From Candidatus Magasanikiibacteriota bacterium (lineage in GTDB: Bacteria; Patescibacteriota; Patescibacteriia; Magasanikbacterales; UBA922): 41,727 nt of DNA. The stretch spans positions 8,528 through 50,254 of the forward strand of contig JAHFIC010000001.1 of assembly GCA_023246555.1 (NCBI GenBank), given 5' to 3'. The position numbers were made by a program, and so were the translations under genes. Shown here piece by piece: positions 35,440 through 41,727 of the stretch. Position 1 is the first letter of the stretch, and each line of letters begins with the position of its first letter. A model generated the notes under the pieces. That model worked only from the letters and a program-made list of their open reading frames with translations. It did not search any database and was not told where the DNA came from.

Positions 35440-36807
35440 TTATTTCACCTCGTCAATTCCACCTTTCATGTAAAATGCCTGCTCGGGAAGCGCATCGTGC
35501 TTTCCATCCAAAATTTCGCGAAATCCGCGCACGGTTTCTGAAATCGGGACATAGCGCCCTTCCGCGCCGGTAAATTGTTCGGCGACGAAAAACGGCTGGG
35601 ACAGGAACTTCTGTAATTTCCGCGCGCGGGAAACCGTTAGCTTATCCGCATCGGACAACTCTTCCATACCCAAAATCGCAATAATATCCTGCAAATCCTT
35701 GTAACGCTGGAGAATCTGCTGGACCTCTCTGGCCGTTTTGTAATGCTCTTCCCCGACAATGAGCGGATCGAGAATCGTTGAGCTCGAATCCAGCGGATCG
35801 ACAGCGGGATAAATGCCAAGTTCGGCAAGAGAACGATTCAAGACCACTGTGGAGTCGAGGTGGGCAAACGTCGTCGCTGGCGCTGGATCGGTAAGATCAT
35901 CAGCCGGGACATACACGGCCTGCACGGAGGTAATTGATCCTTTTTTTGTGGAAGTAATCCGCTCTTGAAGCGCACCCATCTCCGTGGCCAGAGTCGGCTG
36001 GTACCCGACGGCCGATGGCATGCGACCAAGGAGAGCCGAAACTTCAGACCCCGCTTGAGTAAAACGAAAGATATTGTCAATAAAGAGGAGGAGATCTTTT
36101 CCTTCTTCATCACGAAAATACTCTGCCATGGCGAGCGCGGTCAAGGCGACGCGAGCGCGGGCTCCCGGCGGCTCATTCATCTGTCCGAAGACGAGGGCGG
36201 TTTTGTCGAGCACCTTTGACTCCTCCATTTCGCGATACAGATCATTTCCTTCTCGCGTGCGTTCCCCCACCCCAGCAAACATGGAATATCCGCCGTGTTC
36301 TTGCGCAATGTTTCGAATCAGTTCTTGAATGACGACGGTTTTGCCCACACCAGCGCCGCCAAACAAACCCACCTTCCCGCCTTTCAAAAATGGACAAAAA
36401 AGGTCAACGACTTTAATGCCTGTTTCAAGCACTTCAGAGCGTGTGCTTTGCTCCTCAAAAGAAGGCGACTGCCGATGAATCGGATAGGTTTTTTTTGCCT
36501 TGGCGTCACCCTTTCCATCAATTGACTCTCCAACGACGTTAAACATGCGTCCCAATGTTTCCGGCCCGACCGGAACCGAGATCGGTTTGCCGGTATCAGT
36601 CACTTCGGCGCCGCGCGCAAGGCCATCGGTCGTCGACATGGCAATCGTACGGACCAGGTGCGCGCCAAGGTGTTGTTCCACTTCGAGCACCATAGACTTC
36701 CCATCTCCCAGCGTGACCTCGAGCGCAGAGTAAATCGCCGGCAACTGTTCCGGAAAATGCACGTCAACGACCACCCCGATGATTTGTGAGATTGCTCCTT
36801 TGTTCAT
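35440..36807 (-). CDS. atpD: ATP synthase beta subunit
   Basis: Beta is the catalytic subunit of F1. The 455-residue protein has Walker A GGAGVGKTVV, Walker B LLFIDNIFRFTQAG, the catalytic glutamate in GVGERTREGND, and the MEELSDADK form of the DELSEED lever. It starts 97 nt after atpG; that spacer is filled by an AGCT-core repeat array. Confidence 0.98.
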   Translation of the reverse strand: MNKGAISQIIGVVVDVHFPEQLPAIYSALEVTLGDGKSMVLEVEQHLGAHLVRTIAMSTTDGLARGAEVTDTGKPISVPVGPETLGRMFNVVGESIDGKGDAKAKKTYPIHRQSPSFEEQSTRSEVLETGIKVVDLFCPFLKGGKVGLFGGAGVGKTVVIQELIRNIAQEHGGYSMFAGVGERTREGNDLYREMEESKVLDKTALVFGQMNEPPGARARVALTALAMAEYFRDEEGKDLLLFIDNIFRFTQAGSEVSALLGRMPSAVGYQPTLATEMGALQERITSTKKGSITSVQAVYVPADDLTDPAPATTFAHLDSTVVLNRSLAELGIYPAVDPLDSSSTILDPLIVGEEHYKTAREVQQILQRYKDLQDIIAILGMEELSDADKLTVSRARKLQKFLSQPFFVAEQFTGAEGRYVPISETVRGFREILDGKHDALPEQAFYMKGGIDEVK

Positions 36808-36810
36808 AAA

Positions 36811-36903
36811 ATAGCTTTAAGCTGCTTAAGCTTCTAAAGCTTCCATAGCTTTCGTGTAAAAAAGCTTTGGAAGCTTCAGCAGCTTAGGAAGCTTTAGTAG
36901 CTG
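36811..36903. repeat. Nonamer AGCT-core repeat array between atpG and atpD
   Basis: AGCT occurs at 36820, 36829, 36838, 36847, then at 36863, 36872, 36881, 36890 and 36899: two blocks with exact 9-nt spacing. The two blocks are inverted copies and pair strongly: residues 36837-36852 match 36861-36876 over 16 bp with one mismatch, leaving an 8-nt loop. The array runs to the atpG stop codon and 4 nt short of the atpD start. No T-run follows. Confidence 0.85.
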
Positions 36904-37803
36904 TCAGCCGAGCGCTGCCGCACCGCCCGCAATCTCCGCAATCTGCTGCGTGATGCCCGCTTGCCGCGCTTTATTATAATTTAAATTTAATTCATCAATC
37001 ATATCGCTTGCCGCATCCGACGCATTCCTCATGGCCATCATGCGTGCCGAATGCTCGCTCGCGGCAGACTCGAGAACGGCCTGAAATACTTGCATCTCTG
37101 TCAGTCGCGGCAGCATCGTTTCGAGCACCAGTAGCGGTGTTGGCTCAAAGAGATAATCATCTAGAGCGTCCTGTGTGATTTGCTTCTCGTCGTTCGCGCC
37201 TGCATGTTGAATCATATCTTTGAGCTCTGCCTCGACAATCGTCAAAACTTGTCGAAGGTTTGGAATTTGATGAAGCGCGGACTGATAGTCGGTGTACGCG
37301 ATAAGGACGCGATCATAGCGCTTTTCCATAAATCCGTCTATGGCCAGGCGGACAATCGGAAGAACGTCGGTAAAGGCCGGCGTGTCCGACAAATCGGGAA
37401 TAAATCCGGCGAGCGTATGGCCAGCCCGTCGGACCGCATCAGCGCCTTTTTTCCCCACCGCGATTATTTCCACATCCGTTTGAGAAAAAATACCGATATC
37501 CCGGAGTGTCTTTTTAATGATATTGCTGTTGAAGCTCCCACACAATCCGCGGTTCGATGTGAGGAGCACCACCAGCGTTTTTTTGACCGGCCGCACCTCG
37601 AGAAGTGGAAGCGAGAGCGATCCTGTTTTCGCTAATGTCGTGAGCAGATTCCACGCCAGGGTCGCATAGGTCCTGGTGTTTACCGCCGCCTCTACCGCAT
37701 GCCGCATTTTAGCAGCCGCAACTAATTCCATCGCTTTCGTGATTTTCTTGGTGTTCTTGACCGATTTTAGCCGGCGTTTGATTGTTTTTGTCGATACGGC
37801 CAT
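36904..37803 (-). CDS. atpG: ATP synthase gamma subunit
   Basis: Gamma is the rotating central shaft of F1. The 299-residue protein has the conserved N-terminal helix (KTIKRRLKSVKNTKKITKAMELVAAAKM region) and the C-terminal helix (MMAMRNASDAASDMIDELNLNYNKARQ in outline). Length and order after atpA are standard. Confidence 0.97.
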   Translation of the reverse strand: MAVSTKTIKRRLKSVKNTKKITKAMELVAAAKMRHAVEAAVNTRTYATLAWNLLTTLAKTGSLSLPLLEVRPVKKTLVVLLTSNRGLCGSFNSNIIKKTLRDIGIFSQTDVEIIAVGKKGADAVRRAGHTLAGFIPDLSDTPAFTDVLPIVRLAIDGFMEKRYDRVLIAYTDYQSALHQIPNLRQVLTIVEAELKDMIQHAGANDEKQITQDALDDYLFEPTPLLVLETMLPRLTEMQVFQAVLESAASEHSARMMAMRNASDAASDMIDELNLNYNKARQAGITQQIAEIAGGAAALG

Positions 37804-37805
37804 AG

Positions 37806-39293
37806 TTATTTACGCCATTCTCCACACGCTTGTTTCAGCGCTTCTTCGACATCCTTTCCCCATTCACCAGCCATAATCTTATTCAACAGCGGACGTTTTG
37901 ATTTTTCCAAGAAAGCCACCAGGCTTGCTTCCGATCCACGGACAGCGTCTACGGCAACATCATCAAAAAATCCGTTATTCACTGCGTAGATCACCGCCAC
38001 CTGATGCTCGACCGGCATGGGCGCATACTGCGGCTGGTTGAGAAGTTCGGTGATGCGGCGACCGCGGTCAATTTGCTTCTTGGTTTCCGGATCAAGGTCA
38101 GAAGAAAATTGCGCGAAGGCTTCGAGCTCGCGGAACTGTGCCATGGCGAGCTTCAATTTTCCTGACACCTTTTTCATCGGTGTAATCTGGGCTGCGCCAC
38201 CGACCCGCGAGACCGAGATACCGACATTCAATGCCGGACGAATGCCGCGGTAAAATAAGTCTGTTTCCAAAAAAATCTGACCATCCGTAATGGAAATCAC
38301 ATTGGTTGGGATATATGCCGTAACATCTCCGGCCTGTGTTTCAATAATCGGCAAGGCAGTAATCGATCCGCCGCCATGCGCATCGCTCAGCTTGCAGGCG
38401 CGCTCCAAAAGTCGTGAGTGCAAGTAAAAAACATCCCCCGGATAGGCTTCGCGGCCCGGCGGACGACGCAAGAGGAGTGAAATTTCCCGGTACGCCCAAG
38501 CTTGTTTCGTCAAATCATCATATACGATAAGCACATCCTCGCCTTTGTCAGCAAAAAATTCAGCCATCGCCACGCCGGCATAGGGCGCCAAAAACGACAT
38601 GGCGGCCGGGTCAGAGGCTCCGGCAACCACCACGGTGGTGTATTCCATAGCACCGGCTTCTTCCAATTTTGCCACAATTCGCGCCACTTTTGAGCGCTTT
38701 TGACCAACGGCAACATAAATGCACTTCATGTTTTGCCCTTTTTGGTTTATGATCGTATCAATCGCAACCGCGGTCTTTCCTGTCTGACGATCGCCAATAA
38801 TGAGTTCGCGCTGACCGCGACCAATGGGGATCATCGCGTCAATCGCCTTGATGCCAGTCTGCACCGGCTCGTGCACCGGATGTCTGGCCATAACGCCGGG
38901 AGCGACTTTTTCCATCGGATAAAATGTTTTTGTTTTCATCTCCCCCTTTCCATCTACCGCAACACCGAGCGCATCCACCACGCGACCTACTAATTCATAC
39001 CCAACTGGGACAGAAAGCACTCGTCCGGTGCGCTTCACGACAGCGCCTTCCTGAATACCGGTGTAATCGCCCAAGATAATAGCGCCAACCGTCTCTTCTT
39101 CCAAATTCAAGGCGACGCCAAAGACGCCGCCCGAAAACTCCAGCATCTCTTGCGCCTGACAGCGAGAAAGTCCGCTCATGCGCGCAATGCCGTCTCCCAC
39201 CTCAATAACCTTGCCCGTTTCTTCAATTTCGACTGAAGGTTCAAAAGATGCAATGCGCTTTTTCAGTTGTTCGACAATGGTGTTCGTAGACAT
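37806..39293 (-). CDS. atpA: ATP synthase alpha subunit
   Basis: Alpha is the regulatory nucleotide-binding subunit of F1. The 495-residue protein has Walker A GDRQTGKTAV, the alpha-specific RELIIGDRQTGKTA context and the VSRVGGAAQITPMKKVSG signature. It begins 3 nt after atpH and ends 2 nt before atpG. Confidence 0.98.
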   Translation of the reverse strand: MSTNTIVEQLKKRIASFEPSVEIEETGKVIEVGDGIARMSGLSRCQAQEMLEFSGGVFGVALNLEEETVGAIILGDYTGIQEGAVVKRTGRVLSVPVGYELVGRVVDALGVAVDGKGEMKTKTFYPMEKVAPGVMARHPVHEPVQTGIKAIDAMIPIGRGQRELIIGDRQTGKTAVAIDTIINQKGQNMKCIYVAVGQKRSKVARIVAKLEEAGAMEYTTVVVAGASDPAAMSFLAPYAGVAMAEFFADKGEDVLIVYDDLTKQAWAYREISLLLRRPPGREAYPGDVFYLHSRLLERACKLSDAHGGGSITALPIIETQAGDVTAYIPTNVISITDGQIFLETDLFYRGIRPALNVGISVSRVGGAAQITPMKKVSGKLKLAMAQFRELEAFAQFSSDLDPETKKQIDRGRRITELLNQPQYAPMPVEHQVAVIYAVNNGFFDDVAVDAVRGSEASLVAFLEKSKRPLLNKIMAGEWGKDVEEALKQACGEWRK

Positions 39294-39296
39294 AAC

Positions 39297-39698
39297 TTAG
39301 TGAGTAATATGATAGGCGAGTTTTTTTAATTGCGTATCGATCGTTGCGTCATAGACAATGTCGCCGTCTTTGATGATGCATCCCCCAGCAAGCGTTTCGT
39401 CAATCGCCTCAGTGATCCGTCTTTTTTTTCCAAATTTTTCCTGAATGATTTTTTTTATTTTGCCGTCCAGGGCATATTTTGAAACCACGTCAATTGCCGA
39501 CGCACCGGTCATCTTCTCCGCATAGGATTCGTATTCCACAAGCATCTGCTCGGCCTTGTGGAGCATTCTTTCCCGGATAAGGATTTCGACGAATGCATCG
39601 AGCGCCTTTGGCACCAATTTCTCCGGAAGCTCCGCTGTCATGGCATACAGCGCTTTCGCGTATTGTCGCACCGTGTGTTTTCGCATATTGTTTATCAA
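39297..39698 (-). CDS. atpH: ATP synthase delta subunit, short form
   Basis: Delta joins F1 to the peripheral stalk. At 133 aa it is about 45 residues shorter than usual. The N-terminal helix (RQYAKALYAMTAELPEK) and the C-terminal beta signature (GGCIIKDGDIVYDATIDTQLKKL in outline) are present, so the loss is in the middle of the helical bundle. The start at ATG 39698 overlaps atpF as ATGA. Confidence 0.88.
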   Translation of the reverse strand: MINNMRKHTVRQYAKALYAMTAELPEKLVPKALDAFVEILIRERMLHKAEQMLVEYESYAEKMTGASAIDVVSKYALDGKIKKIIQEKFGKKRRITEAIDETLAGGCIIKDGDIVYDATIDTQLKKLAYHITH

Positions 39699-40258
39699 AT
39701 CTTTGTCAGGACGTCATCAATGATTTTTTTGTCCTTTTTTTCATCGAGCACTTCGCCCAAAATTTTTTTCACTGATGCGACAATCATTGTTCCAGCCTCT
39801 GCCCGCACTTGCTGCATCGCATCATCTCGTTCGATTTGAATATTGCGCTTTGCTTGGTCGATCAGAAGCTGAATCTCGCGTTTCGCCTTACCCTTCATGT
39901 CATCCCCGAGGTTCCGTGCCTCGCCATAGGCCTGCTCAATAATTTTATTTGCTTCAGCCTTGGCATCGTCAATCCGCTCTTGAAATTTTATTTCGCTCAT
40001 GGCAAGCGCGGCCTCCACTTCTTTGGCCTTATCAAGACTATCATTAATGAGCGCGCGGCGTTCTTCCATCTTTTTCGTGAGCGGCCTTAAAATCAGAAAC
40101 CACACGATGACGGCGACCATGGCAAAGTTGATGAGCTGGAACACGAACAATTGCCCATTAATTCCAAGTGAACTAAGCGCGGTTTCGTGAGCCTCTCCCG
40201 ATGCTTCTATTATTTGCAGATCTTCTTCCATAGGACAATTGGCATAAAGTAGATTCAT
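39695..40258 (-). CDS. atpF: ATP synthase b subunit
   Basis: The b subunit is the peripheral stalk. It has one membrane segment (LINFAMVAVIVWFLIL, about residues 43-60) and a long charged coiled coil. ATG 40258 is chosen because it has GAGGTGAG directly upstream; ATG 40231 (MEEDLQII) and a TTG at 40291 are alternatives. A perfect hairpin in front of it may hide the ribosome site. It overlaps atpH as ATGA. Confidence 0.92.
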   Translation of the reverse strand: MNLLYANCPMEEDLQIIEASGEAHETALSSLGINGQLFVFQLINFAMVAVIVWFLILRPLTKKMEERRALINDSLDKAKEVEAALAMSEIKFQERIDDAKAEANKIIEQAYGEARNLGDDMKGKAKREIQLLIDQAKRNIQIERDDAMQQVRAEAGTMIVASVKKILGEVLDEKKDKKIIDDVLTKI

Positions 40259-40260
40259 CT

Positions 40261-40285
40261 CACCTCGCCCTGGCCTGACGAGGTG
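40261..40285 (-). promoter_or_regulatory. Hairpin sequestering the atpF ribosome-binding site
   Basis: CACCTCG (40261-40267) and CGAGGTG (40279-40285) form a perfect 7-bp stem with an 11-nt loop. On the minus strand the 3' arm contains GAGGTG, the likely Shine-Dalgarno of atpF at ATG 40258. Folding would block it, which could lower b-subunit translation relative to the highly needed c subunit encoded just upstream. Confidence 0.5.
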
Positions 40286-40292
40286 GGTCAAT

Positions 40293-40514
40293 CTACTTTA
40301 GAGTAAACACCACCACGAGCGCATAGATCGCGATCGCTTCCGCAAATGCGGCGCCGAGGAGCATTGGGACGAACAGTTTCGATCCTGCTTCCGGATTTCG
40401 ACCGATCGATTCCATGGCTTTTGCCACGATCCGGCCAATCGCGAGTGCTGGAAAAAAACCGCCCACCGCCATGGTGAAACCTTTGGCCATGACCACGATT
40501 GATTCGTGTTCCAT
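40293..40514 (-). CDS. atpE: ATP synthase c subunit, proton type
   Basis: The c subunit forms the Fo rotor ring. The 73-residue protein has two hydrophobic helices joined by the polar loop RNPEAGSKLF; the ion-binding acid is E59 in AAFAEAIAIY. The Na+ signature found in Na+-driven rings (Gln after the helix-1 Pro, and Ser-Thr after the Glu) is not present: P22 is followed by ALAI, and E59 by A and I. This predicts H+ coupling. The loop lysine K46 is near the position methylated in animal c subunits. Confidence 0.95.
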   Translation of the reverse strand: MEHESIVVMAKGFTMAVGGFFPALAIGRIVAKAMESIGRNPEAGSKLFVPMLLGAAFAEAIAIYALVVVFTLK

Positions 40515-40591
40515 ACGATTGTGTTAAGGCATCAGAGCTGTACGAAGGTTCTTGGGAGAATTATTTTACTTCGCAGCTGACACCGAGAATT

Positions 40592-40672
40592 AAGCTTCTG
40601 AAGCTTCTGAAGCTTCCAGAGCTGCCGAAGCTTTTGATGCTTGGGAAGCTTTGGCAGCTTATGAAGCTATTG
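40592..40672. repeat. Nonamer AGCT-core repeat array between atpB and atpE
   Basis: Nine consecutive 9-nt units occupy 40592-40672, with consensus AAGCTTNNG: the first three are nearly identical (AAGCTTCTG, AAGCTTCTG, AAGCTTCCA) and later ones diverge. The stop codon of atpB lies in the last unit. The array can fold: 40620-40631 pairs with 40648-40659 over 12 bp with one wobble. Upstream of it at 40536-40578 an imperfect AGCTG-CGAAG/CTTCG-CAGCT hairpin completes the 152-nt spacer in front of atpE. Confidence 0.88.
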
Positions 40673-41449
40673 CTCCGCTCCATGCGGCGCACTGGTTGCC
40701 ACCGTCAAATAGACTGTCGTGAGCATAGCGAAAACTGACGCTTGAATCAAGCCCACCAGAAGCTCGAGGAGCATAAACGGGGCCGGTACGAGAAAAGCGA
40801 CAAGAGAGCTGATCACCGAAATCAGCACTTCTCCAGCAAAAATATTTCCGAATAATCGAAGGGAGAGCGACACTACCTTTGCCATCTCGCCGACAATTTC
40901 AATGATACCGACCATACATTCAACGAGCGCCGTAAAAATTCCGATTGGTCCGTGTTTCACGGCTTTCACGAGCGTGCCGATCTGAATGAATTTGTTTGCA
41001 TGAGCAAAAAATCCAATCGTGCCAAACGCGAAGATGTGCGATGCGATCACCGAAACAAGCGCCATGGCGACAGTTAAATTCAAATCGGTATTTGCCGGCC
41101 GCAAAAGCGGCGCGTGTCCGGCGGTTATGCTTCCTGTACCGGGAATAAGCCCGAGCCAGTTTGAGAGAAGGATGAAAAAAAAGACAGATCCAACGATCGG
41201 CAAGAATCGAAGTGTCTCCTTCCGTCCTCCCGTCACTTGATCCAAATAGCCGAATAATCCCTCCAAAAAATATTCACAGCCGTTTTGCAAGCGGCCCGGA
41301 CGAAGCGCAATCCGTTTCACGAGGAAAAGCCCAAAGAATAAAAAAATGATCATTGCGATCCACGCGTTGATCATGGTATTTGTGATCGAAACACTGCCGA
41401 TATGTCCGATGACTTCCGGAGCAAATGTAGGGATATGTGCTTCTGTCAT
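40667..41449 (-). CDS. atpB: ATP synthase a subunit
   Basis: The a subunit carries the proton half-channels. The 260-residue polytopic protein has the essential arginine in SLSLRLFGNIFAGE and a SNWLGLIPGTGSI loop after the second helix, both typical. It ends inside the nonamer array. It starts 8 nt after the AtpI-like gene. Confidence 0.96.
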   Translation of the reverse strand: MTEAHIPTFAPEVIGHIGSVSITNTMINAWIAMIIFLFFGLFLVKRIALRPGRLQNGCEYFLEGLFGYLDQVTGGRKETLRFLPIVGSVFFFILLSNWLGLIPGTGSITAGHAPLLRPANTDLNLTVAMALVSVIASHIFAFGTIGFFAHANKFIQIGTLVKAVKHGPIGIFTALVECMVGIIEIVGEMAKVVSLSLRLFGNIFAGEVLISVISSLVAFLVPAPFMLLELLVGLIQASVFAMLTTVYLTVATSAPHGAEQ

Positions 41450-41457
41450 AACAATAG

Positions 41458-41727
41458 CTAGTGTGGTGTTTCATCTTTTTGCTCCAGTGATTCGTATTCT
41501 TTTGCGTACGCTTTCGCCTTTCGATAAATCAATCTGCCGGAAAGCAATGCCGCGATGATAAATGCTAAAATAGTCAGGGTGTTGCCGGTGCCATAGCGCT
41601 TATCCGCCCATTGTCCAATAACGACGAAAAGGACAAGCGGCACAGCGATGGTGGCGCCAAAATCTCCAGCAATCCGAAGTCCTAGAAACATGTAGGTCCG
41701 GTCTTTTGCATTCATGGAAACGCCCAT
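41458..41727 (-). CDS. AtpI-like ATP synthase accessory membrane protein (possibly partial)
   Basis: A small membrane protein with two hydrophobic segments (residues about 24-42 and 50-68) and a charged tail, as in AtpI/AtpZ proteins that assist c-ring assembly or Mg2+ entry and usually open atp operons. The last codon of the window is an ATG in frame, so the protein may start here (89 aa) or extend beyond the window; MNAKDRT (ATG 41715) is another start. Confidence 0.75.
   Translation of the reverse strand: MGVSMNAKDRTYMFLGLRIAGDFGATIAVPLVLFVVIGQWADKRYGTGNTLTILAFIIAALLSGRLIYRKAKAYAKEYESLEQKDETPH

Noticed and set aside
40293..40514. A sodium-driven ATP synthase
   Set aside because: The c subunit lacks the Gln and Ser-Thr ligands of the Na+ binding site; the proton form fits better.
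36811..40672. The regular repeat arrays as CRISPR
   Set aside because: Units are 9 nt with no unique spacers of 25-40 nt, and no cas genes are present.
40499..40738. A plus-strand frame across the atpB-atpE spacer with a striking KLLKLLKL leucine pattern
   Set aside because: It is the translation of the 9-nt repeat array, extends into the end of atpB in antisense, and has no promoter or ribosome site.

Overview
This window looks like a compact bacterial chromosome segment, most likely from a Candidate Phyla Radiation (Patescibacteria) genome of the Parcubacteria kind. That is inferred from several features together: genes joined by ATGA overlaps, a MurF with a membrane-embedded N-terminus, a short ProRS, a three-cysteine ferredoxin, a UvrD helicase fused to a RecB/Cas4-type nuclease, and short tandem repeats inside genes. 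TGA is used as a normal stop, so this is not a UGA-recoding lineage. There are no tRNA or rRNA genes, insertion sequences, CRISPR arrays or prophage. No gene-free stretch exceeds about 155 bases.

Layout. (a) 1-5904, plus strand: a SUF iron-sulfur cluster assembly operon (sufB, sufS, sufU, sufC, sufT-like) with a CDP-alcohol phosphatidyltransferase between sufS and sufU, then an unknown membrane protein and a ferredoxin. No sufD is seen. (b) 5919-8974, minus strand: clpB under a perfect CIRCE operator, followed by a small membrane gene. (c) 8995-13289, plus strand: a WecG/TagA glycosyltransferase, an EF-hand-like protein, gltX, an orphan small gene with a strong terminator, an M23 peptidase and a 30-residue cysteine-rich microprotein. 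(d) 13333-34637, minus strand, two long runs. The upstream run is popT-like, FMN reductase, UvrD-nuclease, FAM173-like methyltransferase, DciA-like, membrane protein, proS, mreB, mreC, mreD, mrdA, ending at a terminator. The downstream run is greA, then lysS, cytidylyltransferase, RdgB-Nudix fusion, serS, alpha/beta hydrolase, murF, DegT aminotransferase, FemX-like transferase and ftsQ. (e) A small plus-strand gene at 34718 with six evenly spaced cysteines. (f) 35014-41727, minus strand: the F1Fo ATP synthase operon atpI-like-B-E-F-H-A-G-D-C.

The genes serve Fe-S biogenesis, proteostasis, envelope and peptidoglycan growth (Mre/PBP2, MurF, FemX, FtsQ, PopT), tRNA charging and energy coupling. 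The c subunit lacks the Na+-binding signature, so the ATP synthase is probably proton-driven.

The least conventional content is repetitive DNA and small genes. Two arrays of 9-nt units with an AGCT core sit between atp genes and fold into hairpins. Heptamer tandem repeats and palindromes are carried in frame inside sufS and the uvrD-like gene. A probable FAM173-type lysine methyltransferase may be linked to the ATP synthase c subunit. Two cysteine-rich small proteins are of unknown function.
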